64,000 bases of DNA from Pseudomonas panipatensis (GTDB lineage: Bacteria > Pseudomonadota > Gammaproteobacteria > Pseudomonadales > Pseudomonadaceae): assembly GCF_900099785.1 (NCBI RefSeq), contig NZ_FNDS01000012.1:62001-126000 (forward strand), written 5' to 3'. Numbering within the stretch: the first letter of the stretch is position 1; each line of letters starts with the position of its first letter. A model generated the notes under the pieces. It worked only from the letters and a program-made list of their open reading frames with translations. It did no database searches and was not told the DNA's origin. Below are positions 29,142 through 38,094 of the stretch, piece by piece. The position numbers were made by a program, and so were the translations under genes.

Positions 29142-31103
29142 TCAGGGCAATTCGAAGCCGCCGGCGGCCTTGTGCAGTGCGCGCAGATGGGTGCCGAGCT
29201 GTTTGAGGTTGCTCTCCAGCGCAGCCAGTTCGGCGCGCCGCTCGGGCACCAGCAGTGCGCGGACTTCCTGATCGAGGCTGTCGCTGAGTTGGCGCAAGCG
29301 CGCCTGGCGCGCCTGGGTCTGCTGTTCGAGGTGCGCTGACTCGCCGGGTTGCGGCAGGCCATAACCTGTGTCGAGCAGTTCCGCCGGCTGGCTGAGGAAG
29401 CCACTGTCGTCGAGGATCTGCTGCAAGGTCTTGCCGGCGGCGACCAACTTGGGATCGCTGTGGATATCTTCGCGCTGGCCGAGGTACAGGTGCTTGAGTT
29501 CGTCCTGGGCCAATTGCAGTTGGCGGCGCAACGAGGCTTGTTCGAGCAGCAGCAAGGCAGCGCTGGCGCGCAGGTCAGCCTTGGCGAACCAGGCGCGGCG
29601 CTCGGTGGCGGGCAGGGCCAGCCAATCCTCGACTCGTCGCTGCGGGATATCCAGGCGCTGGGTGATGACCGCGAACATCGCCTGGTAGCGGTCGCGGAAG
29701 GAGTCGAAGCGATAACCCAAGCGTAGCGCGCGCTTGGGATCGTCGAGCACGCTGGCGTCGGCCAGGCCGCGGTTCTCGAGGATTTCCAGCAGGCCATTGG
29801 GGGTGATGCTGTCGAGGTCCTGCAAGCGTGGATCGGACACGCCGCTGCGCAGCAGCTTGAGGGTTTCCACCGCACAGTTATTGGAAATGAAGTAGTAGTT
29901 GCCGTCGTAACTCCAGTGGCTCTGCACGGCGCGTTCGACCAGGGTATCGATCTGTGCGCGATCGAGCTTGAGCGGCACCGAGGCCAGGCTGCGCAGTTCG
30001 ACCTTGGTGTATTCCTCGATGATCTGCGAGAGCGGCAGCACGAACAGTCGCGACGGGTAGGCGCCGGTCAGCCCCTCCCAGCTCGATAGCTGCAGGTCGC
30101 CGACGAAGGCGCGGTAGGACAGCACCAGATGCTGGTCCAGATCGAGGCGGCAGTCCGGGCCGCGCGGGCGGCCAGGGGCGCACACTACCAGGCGCAGCAT
30201 GGCATGGCCCCAGCGGCTCACCCACTGGTCATTGGCTTCGGCGAGCAGGTAGTCGACCTCATAGACCCGCTCCGGATCGAGGTAGCCCAGCGGCTGGTGG
30301 GCGAAATCGCGGCCGGCGTTGAGGTAGGCGAGGCCGGATGCGCAGGACTGCCGCTGTGACCGCTCGCCGAAGCGCGCCGCGTAATATTGGTAAAGCGCCG
30401 GGCGGCGGCAGGCGTAGCTCGGATCGAGGACGAAGTACTCCATGTTCACCGCGACGAATTCGCGCGGGTTGCTCAGCTCGTAGCGGTCCGGGCTGCGCAG
30501 GATGAAGCGGTTGTCGGGATCGCGCAGACCGCGCTTGCCGGCCCGTTGTGGCCAGCCGGCGAGATCGAGCAGGCGCGGGTCGTCCGACAAGGTGAAGCGT
30601 CGTTCGGCCTGACCACGGCATTCGGCGCCCTCGCCGATCTGGCCGGTGCTCTCGCGTTGCTGGCTGCAGCGACGGATCAGGCGGGCCTCGGCCGGCGACC
30701 AGAGACGGCCACGGTCGTACAGGTGGGTCAGCTCATGGATGACCGTGGCGAGCAGCTCGCGCCGCAGGGTGCCGTGGCTGCGCCCGGTCTTGAGCGTTGC
30801 CGCGCTGCCATCGGTGAGCGCAGCGAGGTATTTGCGGTTGAGGGCGATGGCGCCGGGACGCATGGCTTCGCCGATGCCATTGCTCGGCAGGTCATCGCGC
30901 CACTCCACCTCGACGCGACGGTCCAGCGCCGCGCTGAAGGGCGTGGGCAGCAGCTGTTGGACGTCGTCGAGCAATCGCTCGCTGGCCTGGCGTTGTGCCG
31001 GGTTCAGACCGGCATCCTGAAGATCCAGGCGAAGCGCGGCATGGCTACTGGCGGCGGCGAACAGCGCGAATGCCGCCAGCCAGCGGCTCCCGCGGGGTAT
31101 CAC
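29142..31103 (-). CDS. DUF4105 exported protein with zincin motif
   Basis: 653 residues. Signal peptide (residues 1-22, SSHA). A zincin motif HELTHLYD (H123, E124, H127) lies in the first third, in a region otherwise not named. The DUF4105 domain follows, with VDYLLAEANDQWVSRWGHAMLRL, LSSWEGLTGAYPSRLFVLPL and YYFISNNCAVETLKLL, whose His and Cys suggest an NlpC/P60-like active site in this family. The C-terminal 150 residues are helical and glutamine-rich. Ends a minus-strand run with three DUF2388 genes; its ATG overlaps the preceding stop. Confidence 0.82.
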   Translation of the reverse strand: MIPRGSRWLAAFALFAAASSHAALRLDLQDAGLNPAQRQASERLLDDVQQLLPTPFSAALDRRVEVEWRDDLPSNGIGEAMRPGAIALNRKYLAALTDGSAATLKTGRSHGTLRRELLATVIHELTHLYDRGRLWSPAEARLIRRCSQQRESTGQIGEGAECRGQAERRFTLSDDPRLLDLAGWPQRAGKRGLRDPDNRFILRSPDRYELSNPREFVAVNMEYFVLDPSYACRRPALYQYYAARFGERSQRQSCASGLAYLNAGRDFAHQPLGYLDPERVYEVDYLLAEANDQWVSRWGHAMLRLVVCAPGRPRGPDCRLDLDQHLVLSYRAFVGDLQLSSWEGLTGAYPSRLFVLPLSQIIEEYTKVELRSLASVPLKLDRAQIDTLVERAVQSHWSYDGNYYFISNNCAVETLKLLRSGVSDPRLQDLDSITPNGLLEILENRGLADASVLDDPKRALRLGYRFDSFRDRYQAMFAVITQRLDIPQRRVEDWLALPATERRAWFAKADLRASAALLLLEQASLRRQLQLAQDELKHLYLGQREDIHSDPKLVAAGKTLQQILDDSGFLSQPAELLDTGYGLPQPGESAHLEQQTQARQARLRQLSDSLDQEVRALLVPERRAELAALESNLKQLGTHLRALHKAAGGFELP

Positions 31104-31435
31104 AGGGCGAGGATGGCTTCGGCCAGCTGCTGATCGGAAGCATCGCGCGCTTCCGGTACGCGTTCGCGCACCATCTTCATCGCCGCTTCCAGCTGCACGC
31201 CGCGGATGGCGCCTTCGCTGGCGACGAAGCTGGCGGCGTCGTCACGGGCTTCGCGGACCAGCTTCATGTCCCGCACCGAGGTGGTGGTGTCGGAGGTGAA
31301 GTTCAGGCTGCGATCGAGGGCGCGGGTGAGGATTTCGCTCAGGTGCACGACCGAGCGTGCCTGGGCGCCGGTGGCGCAGACAGCCAGCAGCAGACCAACG
31401 AGAAGGGGGCTCTTGGGAAAGGCGCTGAAACGCAT
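31100..31435 (-). CDS. DUF2388 exported protein (copy 1)
   Basis: 111 residues with signal peptide to about AQA (residue 26). Family core: LVREARDDAASFVASEGAIRGVQLEAAMKMVRE, ending DASDQQLAEAILAL. Function unknown. Overlaps the next gene (DUF4105) by four bases, so they are coupled. The mature part carries a Ser/Thr-rich stretch after the signal (SDTTTSV). Confidence 0.82.
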   Translation of the reverse strand: MRFSAFPKSPLLVGLLLAVCATGAQARSVVHLSEILTRALDRSLNFTSDTTTSVRDMKLVREARDDAASFVASEGAIRGVQLEAAMKMVRERVPEARDASDQQLAEAILAL

Positions 31436-31474
31436 GGGACTACTCCGAAATAGCAGCAGCGGCTGCCGGCTCAC

Positions 31475-31768
31475 TTATTGGGCAAGAATCGCTTCGGCCA
31501 GTTCCCGATCGTTCGCCGCCAGCTCCGGATGCTGTTTGCGCAACCAGCGCAGCGCCTGTTCCAGGCGCGCTCCGCGCACCCGGCCGTCCGTGGCGACGAA
31601 GCTGGCAGCGTCGTCGCGGGCGGCACCGAGGAGTTTGTTCTCGAATGGCGTACTGGTGATTTTGCTGGTCACGTAGCTGCTGCGGGCGCCGAACATGGTG
31701 GTCTGGTCGAAGGCCAGCACGGGGGTGGCGACGCAGAGGCCGGTGAGCAGGAATAGCAGGATGCGCAT
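31475..31768 (-). CDS. DUF2388 exported protein (copy 2)
   Basis: 97 residues with signal peptide to about VLA (residue 19). The core repeats that of copy 1: GAARDDAASFVATDGRVRGARLEQALRWLR and DRELAEAILAQ. Fourteen to sixteen residues (SSYVTSKITSTPF) correspond to the Ser/Thr-rich segment of the other copies. 39 bases upstream of copy 1 on the same strand. Confidence 0.82.
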   Translation of the reverse strand: MRILLFLLTGLCVATPVLAFDQTTMFGARSSYVTSKITSTPFENKLLGAARDDAASFVATDGRVRGARLEQALRWLRKQHPELAANDRELAEAILAQ

Positions 31769-31875
31769 GGACAATGGCGATCGGAAAAGCACAGCCGCCA
31801 AGGCTAACGGAATGCGCCCCGGAGAGCCAGAGCGCGGCGCTCGGCGGCCGCCAATGGCGACCGCGTCGAGCGGGG

Positions 31876-32193
31876 TCAGATGACCAGGATGGCCTGGGCC
31901 AGTTGCAGGTCGTTGGCGGCCAGGTTCGGCAGTTTGCCGCGGATATGCCGCAACGCCGCTTCCAGTTGCGCGCCACGCACGTCGCCACGGGTGGCGACGA
32001 AGGCGGCTGCATCGTCGCGCGCTTGCAGCACGATCTTGTCGTCGCGGAATGAGTGGGTGACATCCGTGGTGCCGTCCGAGGTGGCCTTGGTGGCATCGAC
32101 CAGGGTGTCGGTAGTGACGATGAAGCTGCTGGCGAAGGCGCCACTGGCGCAGGTCAGCAGGGCGGCGGCGGTAAGCAGACGCAGACGATTCAT
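31876..32193 (-). CDS. DUF2388 exported protein (copy 3)
   Basis: 105 residues with signal peptide to about AFA (residue 21). Core VLQARDDAAAFVATRGDVRGAQLEAALRHIR and NDLQLAQAILVI again. RBS GAAAGGAGCG before the ATG. It is the first gene of the run DUF2388 x3 then DUF4105; the 107-base gap to copy 2 may hold an extra promoter. Three tandem paralogs on one strand. Confidence 0.82.
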   Translation of the reverse strand: MNRLRLLTAAALLTCASGAFASSFIVTTDTLVDATKATSDGTTDVTHSFRDDKIVLQARDDAAAFVATRGDVRGAQLEAALRHIRGKLPNLAANDLQLAQAILVI

Positions 32194-32295
32194 GAAAAAC
32201 GCTCCTTTCGGGTCGAACCAGCACGGCGGGGGCATCGTGCTTGCTCGCAGACTAACGGAGCCGGGCATGGGCGACCAGTGACGCAGCGCAGTGAC

Positions 32296-32493
32296 TCAGC
32301 GCCAGAACGGTCTCGAAAGCTCCTCTGCGCGCTGGCAGTGGCTGATGCCGGCATCGGCCAATTCGCGGCCGCTCATCTCTGCCAGTTGGCGGCGTGTGCG
32401 GACGTTCTGGCGCCACTGGCGGAGAAGGCCGAACAGTTTCAGGTGCGGGCGTGCTGGCGATAGCAGGGGCAGGCTGCCCAGGGTGCGATCCAT
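32296..32493 (-). CDS. DUF1127 small protein (copy at left end of CPA locus)
   Basis: 65 residues from the ATG at 32493. DUF1127/YjiS-like: a basic helix RRQLAEMSGRELADAGISHCQR and a final PFWR. Arginine-rich DUF1127 proteins in alpha-proteobacteria bind RNA or influence phosphate and carbon responses; function here is unknown. A paralog in the same orientation lies at 50529-50735, so these flank the CPA region. Confidence 0.78.
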   Translation of the reverse strand: MDRTLGSLPLLSPARPHLKLFGLLRQWRQNVRTRRQLAEMSGRELADAGISHCQRAEELSRPFWR

Positions 32494-32769
32494 TGCGCTG
32501 TCCTCCGACCGCTGTGGGCCGTGCTGATGGCAGGACATGATTCCGCAGGCGGCCGACGACCGGCCAGTCACAGCCATCGCCGATTGTTCCGGGTCAGTTC
32601 GCGGGAGATCGTGACTGTACGGTTGCGCAGCGGGAGAACTGTGTTTGCCGACGCCAAGGCTTGCCAGACTGTTGCAGAACTGGTGCTATTCGCTCCTTAT
32701 TCGAATAACAATCGGTCCGACCGGCCAGCAATGGATGCGTGGCGCAGGAGCGGAGCCTGTGTAGGTGTT

Positions 32770-34203
32770 ATGGAAAGGCTCATTCTCATTGGCTCCAAGA
32801 TCACCCAGGAGAGCATTCAGCACTCGCTGGGCAAGCCTGAATACAGTTACTACTTCCTGATGAAGGAGTTCATCCCGGCGTTGCGGCGCCTGGGAACCGT
32901 CATCGAGGTGAAACGCCTGGAGGAAGTGGACGCGCTGTTCGAGCAGCACAGTGCGTTGGGCAGGCAAGTGCTGTTCCTCAGCTTCAGCCCACCGCAGCAG
33001 ACGCCGTTGGGGCTGCGCTGCCCGACGATTCCGCTGTTCGCCTGGGAGTTCGATAGCATTCCCGATGTGGCCTGGGAGGGCGACCCGCGCAATGACTGGC
33101 GGTATGTCTTCGAGCGGGTCCAGGGCTGCATCGCCACCAGCCGCGAAGCGGCCGCCCTGGTTGCGTCGGCCATGCACGAGCAGTTGCCGACCCTGGCCTT
33201 GCCGGCGCCCGTCTGGGATCGCTTCGCCGACCTCGGTTCGCCGCACGGCCATGCACCTTGCCGTTCCGCTCGCCGTTTTCCTTTCGCCGGCACCGTTATC
33301 GATAGCCCGGCCTTGGGGCTCAGCGCCGACGGCCTGGTCCGCCAGCCCGAGGAACATCCGGTTGCCGAGGTGGCGGCTGTGCCGCCGGTCGAGTCGCGCT
33401 GGCGGCATTACCGGCGACTCAGCCGGGCGCTCTTCGATGGTTGGAAGAGGGAAGTCCGCCGAGCGCCGGCAGCGCCAGCGGTTGCCCCGGTCGAGGCGCC
33501 GATCGCCGAAGTGGACTTGCGTGGCGTGGTCTACACGACGGTCTTGAACCCCGCCGACGGGCGCAAGAACTGGATCGACCTGATCACCGCCTTCTGCTGG
33601 GCGTTCCGCGACAACGCCGATGCCACGCTGGTGGTGAAGATGACCCATCACAGCCTGGAGCACTATCGGGTCGTGTTGATGACCTTGCTCTCGCGCCTGG
33701 CGCCCTTCGCCTGCCGGGTCGTCGTGCTGCACGGTTTCCTCGAAGATGCCCAGTATCGTGCGCTGGTGGCGGCGAGCGACTACTACGTCAACGCTTCGTC
33801 CTGCGAGGGCCTGTGCCTGCCGCTCATGGAGTTCCTCAGCGCCGGCAAGCCCGCTCTGGCGCCCAGGCACACGGCCATGGCCGACTACCTGGAGGCCGAC
33901 ATGGGCTTCCTGTTGCAGGGTGCCCTGGAGCCGACCTGCTGGCCGCACGACCCGACCGGGATGCTGGCCACGCACCGTTATCGACTCAACTGGCAGTCGT
34001 TGATGCAGGCCTTCCGCGACAGCTACGCCCTGGCCAGGGCGGATGCGCGGGGCTACACACAGATGTCCGCGAGCGCGTACGAAAAAATGCGAGCCTTCTG
34101 CTCGCTGCCGGTCGTGACGGGCACCCTGGATGCATTTCTCGACCAGGTCGCCGAGCGCGCGCGCGTCACGTCAGAGACCCAGACCCGGAGTGCCGCGACA
34201 TGA
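32770..34203 (+). CDS. Glycosyltransferase (GT4-like, tandem paralog 1)
   Basis: 477 residues. The start at 32770 (MERLILIGSKITQ) aligns with the start of the next paralog; a longer frame upstream has no homology. N-terminal domain: KPEYSYYFLMKEFIPALRRL, CPTIPLFAWEFDSIPDVAW and LPAPVWDRFADL. A variable proline/alanine-rich insert of about 60 residues follows, then GVVYTTVLNPADGRKNWIDLITAFCWAF and the sugar-nucleotide binding EGLCLPLMEFLSAGKPAL of GT4-type enzymes. Probably adds a sugar to the CPA chain or core. Overlaps the next gene by four bases. Confidence 0.78.
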   Translation: MERLILIGSKITQESIQHSLGKPEYSYYFLMKEFIPALRRLGTVIEVKRLEEVDALFEQHSALGRQVLFLSFSPPQQTPLGLRCPTIPLFAWEFDSIPDVAWEGDPRNDWRYVFERVQGCIATSREAAALVASAMHEQLPTLALPAPVWDRFADLGSPHGHAPCRSARRFPFAGTVIDSPALGLSADGLVRQPEEHPVAEVAAVPPVESRWRHYRRLSRALFDGWKREVRRAPAAPAVAPVEAPIAEVDLRGVVYTTVLNPADGRKNWIDLITAFCWAFRDNADATLVVKMTHHSLEHYRVVLMTLLSRLAPFACRVVVLHGFLEDAQYRALVAASDYYVNASSCEGLCLPLMEFLSAGKPALAPRHTAMADYLEADMGFLLQGALEPTCWPHDPTGMLATHRYRLNWQSLMQAFRDSYALARADARGYTQMSASAYEKMRAFCSLPVVTGTLDAFLDQVAERARVTSETQTRSAAT

Positions 34204-35744
34204 GATTCCTGGTTCATTCCGAAGTGGGCGCCGCGCAGATCGCCAGCAGTCTCGGGTTGCCCGACTACAGCTACTACTTCGTGCTCAAGGAGTTTCTTCC
34301 GCTGCTGCGCGAGCTTGGCGAGGTCATCGTCGTCGAGCATCCGCAGGCGGAAGTCGATGCCCTTTACGAGCAGGCCCGCGAGCGTGGCGAGGCTTGCGTA
34401 TTCCTCAGCTTCACGCCGCCGCACAAGACGGCGCAGGGGCTGCGTTGCCCGACGGTGCCGGTGTTCGCCTGGGAGTTCGATTCGATTCCCAACCAGTGCT
34501 GGCTGGACGACGAACGACAGAACTGGGCCGCCGTCCTGGCGGGTTGCGGCCAGGCCATCACCCACTCGAACCTGACCGTCGAAGCGGTCAGGAACGAACT
34601 GGGGGCTGACTATCCCATCCTTTCCATTCCCGCTCCCGTGTGGGACCGCTTCGCGCCGCTGCGCGAGAACGATCCGGGCCAGTCGTCCGCTATCGACACG
34701 GAGATCCGCGTGCGTTCCGGGGTGCTGATGGACAGCCACGATCTTTCCCTGGCGCCCTATATCCCTGATGCCGATGCGGTGGCCAGAGCGGTGGCCGATG
34801 CCCGTGAGCGCGAGCAGCCGGCTCAGCCGCCTGAACCACCCAAGGCGCCGGCGCAGGCGGCTGCGGTGGCGGCGGGCGAGTCGCGGCTGCGCATCACCTT
34901 GCGCTATCTGGTGGAGTGGTATCGCCTGGTTTGGCTTGACCTCCTGCGCCCCGCCGCCGGCGTGAGCGAGTCGGCGCCAGAGGCGCAGAGGCAGATGGAG
35001 CCGCCGAACCCGGTAGAGCCGGGTGGCTTGCCGGAACTGCCGGGGACGCTGAAGGACATGCCGGAATTACCCCTGGCCGAGCATTGCCTGAAATTGTCGG
35101 GGGTGGTCTTCACCGCGGTATTCAACCCGTATGACGGCCGCAAGAACTGGGTCGATATGCTGACCGCATTCTGCTCGGCGTTTCGTGACACTGCCGATGC
35201 CACGCTCTTGTTCAAGCTGGGTCACCACGACTACCAGTCGGCGATGAATGACATGCTCATGTGCATGGCGCGGATGCCTGCCTTCAAGTGCCGGGTGGTG
35301 CTGCTGCATGGCTTCCTGGACGGCGCCGATTACGCCGCGCTGATCCGTTCCACCGCTTTCGTCGTCAATGCCTCCCATGGCGAAGGGCAGTGCCTGCCGC
35401 TGATGGAGTTCCTCAGTTGCGGCAAACCGGCCGTCGCACCCTGTCATTCCGCGATGGCCGATTACATCGACGCCGATATCGCCTTCGTGGTCGACAGTTG
35501 GCTGGACGCCACCGCCTGGCCGCACGATCCACGGCTCGCCTATCGCACCTTGCGTCATCAGATCGACTGGGCCTCTCTGGTATCGGCCTATCGCGAAGCC
35601 TATCGAACCTTCATGGAAAACCCGGAGCGTTACCGGCAGATGGCCGCCGCCAGCGTGGCGCGCATGCGCGAGCATTGCTCCAGGGCCACTGCCGGTGCAC
35701 GCCTGGCGTCGTTGCTGAAGCTGAACGAGAGGGCTGAAGCATGA
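34200..35744 (+). CDS. Glycosyltransferase (GT4-like, tandem paralog 2)
   Basis: 514 residues. Same architecture as paralog 1: LPDYSYYFVLKEFLPLLREL, WEFDSIPNQCW, PAPVWDRFAPL, then a longer Pro/Glu/Ala-rich linker (near residues 200-290), then GVVFTAVFNPYDGRKNWVDMLTAFCSAF and EGQCLPLMEFLSCGKPAV. The ATG is within the stop of paralog 1 (ATGA). The linker is likely disordered and could let two enzyme lobes move. Acceptor and donor unknown. Confidence 0.78.
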   Translation: MRFLVHSEVGAAQIASSLGLPDYSYYFVLKEFLPLLRELGEVIVVEHPQAEVDALYEQARERGEACVFLSFTPPHKTAQGLRCPTVPVFAWEFDSIPNQCWLDDERQNWAAVLAGCGQAITHSNLTVEAVRNELGADYPILSIPAPVWDRFAPLRENDPGQSSAIDTEIRVRSGVLMDSHDLSLAPYIPDADAVARAVADAREREQPAQPPEPPKAPAQAAAVAAGESRLRITLRYLVEWYRLVWLDLLRPAAGVSESAPEAQRQMEPPNPVEPGGLPELPGTLKDMPELPLAEHCLKLSGVVFTAVFNPYDGRKNWVDMLTAFCSAFRDTADATLLFKLGHHDYQSAMNDMLMCMARMPAFKCRVVLLHGFLDGADYAALIRSTAFVVNASHGEGQCLPLMEFLSCGKPAVAPCHSAMADYIDADIAFVVDSWLDATAWPHDPRLAYRTLRHQIDWASLVSAYREAYRTFMENPERYRQMAAASVARMREHCSRATAGARLASLLKLNERAEA

Positions 35745-35815
35745 GCCGGAAGGCCGGGTCGGGTCATCCGCCGTTTGGCTTGAATGCCGTTGTTTGAAGT
35801 TATCTAGGAGCCGAG

Positions 35816-36637
35816 ATGCTGCAATTCATTAAGCGCCTGCAACGGCGAGCGCCTGACGTCGAGGCGCCTGCGCCTGCTGCTGTCGAACCTGCTGAAGATC
35901 TTTCCACGCTGACGGATACCTCTCTCAGTGGCTGGTTCAAGCAGGAGAGCGACGAACTGTTCGAGGGCTTCCCCATTCGCGCGGAGGACTCCGTTCTGGA
36001 TATCGGCTGCGGCGATGGGCCCTTCGTGCAGTTCTGTGCGCAGCGCGGTGCGGAGGTCATCTTCGCCGACATCGATGGCGACAAGGTGGCCGCGGTCGAG
36101 CGTGCCCTGCAGGGCTCTGCCGCGCGCGCGATGCTGCCGCTGGTGACCGACGCGAATCCCATTCCCTTGCCAGATGCGCGGGTCAACAAGATCGTCGCGA
36201 TGGAAGTGCTGGAGCATGTCGACGATCCCGCGCAGTTCATGAGCGAGCTGGTGCGGGTTGGCAAGCCGGGCGCGCAGTACCTGATCACCGTGCCCGATCC
36301 CCTGGGCGAAAGCGTGCAGAAGGAGTTGGCGCCGCCTGCCTATTTCGAGAAGCCCAACCACATCCGCGTATTCCAGCGTGAAGAGTTCGAGCGCCTGATC
36401 GAGGCGTCCGGGCTGGTCATCGAGCGCAGGACTCAATACGGATTCTACTGGTCCGTCTGGTGGTTCTTCTTCTGGGCCTGCAAGCAGGATCTTTCGCCGC
36501 CCTGGCATCCTCTGCTGGATAGCTGGACGCGGACCTGGAACCTGTTGCTGTCGATGGAAGACGGGCCGCGGATCAAGCGGGCACTGGACCGGGCGATGCC
36601 CAAGAGCCAGGCGATCATCGCGCGCAAGCCGTTGTGA
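35816..36637 (+). CDS. Class I SAM-dependent methyltransferase
   Basis: 273 residues. SAM-binding motif I VLDIGCGDGPF at about residue 60, motif II EVIFADIDGDK, and VAMEVLEHVDD as motif IV-like. The second half has aromatic and hydrophobic segments (WWFFFWACKQDL) suggesting membrane contact. RBS TAGGAG. Likely O-methylates a rhamnan sugar: P. aeruginosa CPA regions also carry a methyltransferase, and 3-O-methylrhamnose is known in CPA. Exact role inferred. The next gene starts 12 bases after its stop. Confidence 0.82.
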   Translation: MLQFIKRLQRRAPDVEAPAPAAVEPAEDLSTLTDTSLSGWFKQESDELFEGFPIRAEDSVLDIGCGDGPFVQFCAQRGAEVIFADIDGDKVAAVERALQGSAARAMLPLVTDANPIPLPDARVNKIVAMEVLEHVDDPAQFMSELVRVGKPGAQYLITVPDPLGESVQKELAPPAYFEKPNHIRVFQREEFERLIEASGLVIERRTQYGFYWSVWWFFFWACKQDLSPPWHPLLDSWTRTWNLLLSMEDGPRIKRALDRAMPKSQAIIARKPL

Positions 36638-36648
36638 GGTGCGTGTCG

Positions 36649-38088
36649 ATGCCCGAAGTTGGCCCATCTCCCTCTCGCGGCGATGCTTGCGTTGGTCGCT
36701 ATTACGTTCTAGCGGCCGTGGTGATCCTGGTTGCCGCGCTGTTAACCGTTCGACTTGGCATGGGATTCGAGTTCCCGATCCCCTGGAACGACGAAACGGC
36801 CTTCATAGCCCAGGCCTTCGAGTTCAGCCGCACCGGCAGCTTTTTCGTCTACGGGCTGAACAGCGAGCGGGTGCTGATGTGGATGCCGCCCGGTTACATG
36901 CTTTTGCTCGCCGCCGTCTTCAAGGTGTTCGGCTATAGCTTCGAGCTGGCTCGCTGGGTCTCTTGTTTCCTGTACCTCGGCGCCTTCGGCGTCGCGCTGG
37001 GAATACTGCGCCATTTGCAGTTCAGCGGTAGGTGGGCGATCGCCGCCCTCTTGCTGACTTTGATCGCCTTCCTCTCACCCTATTCGCTGGCGATCTCCAA
37101 CCTCGCGCGTATGGAGGCCATGTATACCCTGGTTTTCCTCGCTTCGCTCCTGGCCATGCTGCGTGGGCGCTATGGGCTGGGACTGGCGTTGGTCCTGCTG
37201 GGTGCTCTGGTGCATTTCAACGCGGTTTACCTGTTGTTGCCCTATGCCGCCTTGGTGGCGTGGAAGATCCTCCGCCGGGAGGACCTGTCAATTGGTCCAG
37301 GCGAGTTGCTGGCGCTGGTGCTGGCGCTGCTGGCGCTAGCCGGCTATGGCGTGTTTGCGATCAAGCACATCGGCGGCTTCCTGGAAGATATGAAGTTCCA
37401 GTTCAGCTTCAAGTTGGGATCGCCGGTAATGGATGGCCCTTGGGGCTGGATGAAGGTGGCGGGCGTACTGTCAGTCGCGCTCGTTCAGCTGTGTCTACGC
37501 CGCCGCTTCGGTGAGGATGTCATCCTGACGCTTCACGCGGCTGCGTTTCTGGCGCTGGCGCTCAACGGGCACAACATGTGGTACAGCTTTGCCTTCGTCT
37601 TTGCCCTTTGGCTGCTGTTGCTGAGCCTGCTGGTCACCTATCTCGCCTTGGGCTCCCGCCAGGGCTGGCGATTGGTGACGGCCCTGCTCGCCGGGCTGCT
37701 GCTTTACCCGCTGGGTCAATACGCGTGGGCCAAGAACGCGCAATTCGCGCCGATGTGGCCACGCCTTGAACTCATGGGCCGGCATTTCCTGGCGCAGCAG
37801 GAATTAACCAAGATCAAAGCGTGGATCGCCCAACTACCGCCGGGTACTACGGTTTCCTTCGGCTACACCGGTGTGGAGCCGTTCTTCTTTACTGACTTCG
37901 CTCGCGCGGGGGCGTTGTGGAGTATTTCGGCGCACAGCATGGTGCAGGTCTTTCCCGCGCGCAGTAATGACTATCGGGTATTTTGCGACAGTGCATTGTT
38001 CCCGCCCTACCTGGCCAACTTTGATTGGGATGGCCACCCGCGCCGCAGTCAGGACAGTGGCTGTGTCATCTTCGCAAAGGGGCAGTAA
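36649..38088 (+). CDS. Polytopic GT-C-like membrane protein 1
   Basis: 479 residues from the ATG with a GAGGT site; a GTG at 36634 overlaps the methyltransferase stop and is an alternative. About eleven hydrophobic segments. The first loop has FPIPWNDETAFIAQ, the acidic motif that GT-C enzymes use to bind a lipid-phosphate sugar, and a C-terminal soluble domain follows (about the last 90 residues, VEPFFFTDFARAG). Resembles ArnT/PMT-type transferases. Likely decorates the polysaccharide in the periplasm; substrate unknown. Confidence 0.7.
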   Translation: MPEVGPSPSRGDACVGRYYVLAAVVILVAALLTVRLGMGFEFPIPWNDETAFIAQAFEFSRTGSFFVYGLNSERVLMWMPPGYMLLLAAVFKVFGYSFELARWVSCFLYLGAFGVALGILRHLQFSGRWAIAALLLTLIAFLSPYSLAISNLARMEAMYTLVFLASLLAMLRGRYGLGLALVLLGALVHFNAVYLLLPYAALVAWKILRREDLSIGPGELLALVLALLALAGYGVFAIKHIGGFLEDMKFQFSFKLGSPVMDGPWGWMKVAGVLSVALVQLCLRRRFGEDVILTLHAAAFLALALNGHNMWYSFAFVFALWLLLLSLLVTYLALGSRQGWRLVTALLAGLLLYPLGQYAWAKNAQFAPMWPRLELMGRHFLAQQELTKIKAWIAQLPPGTTVSFGYTGVEPFFFTDFARAGALWSISAHSMVQVFPARSNDYRVFCDSALFPPYLANFDWDGHPRRSQDSGCVIFAKGQ

Positions 38089-38094
38089 CCGAGT

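Noticed and set aside
33441-34199. Upstream extension of glycosyltransferase paralog 2
   Set aside because: Overlaps the first paralog in another frame and is not conserved; the paralog start fixes the ATG at 34200.
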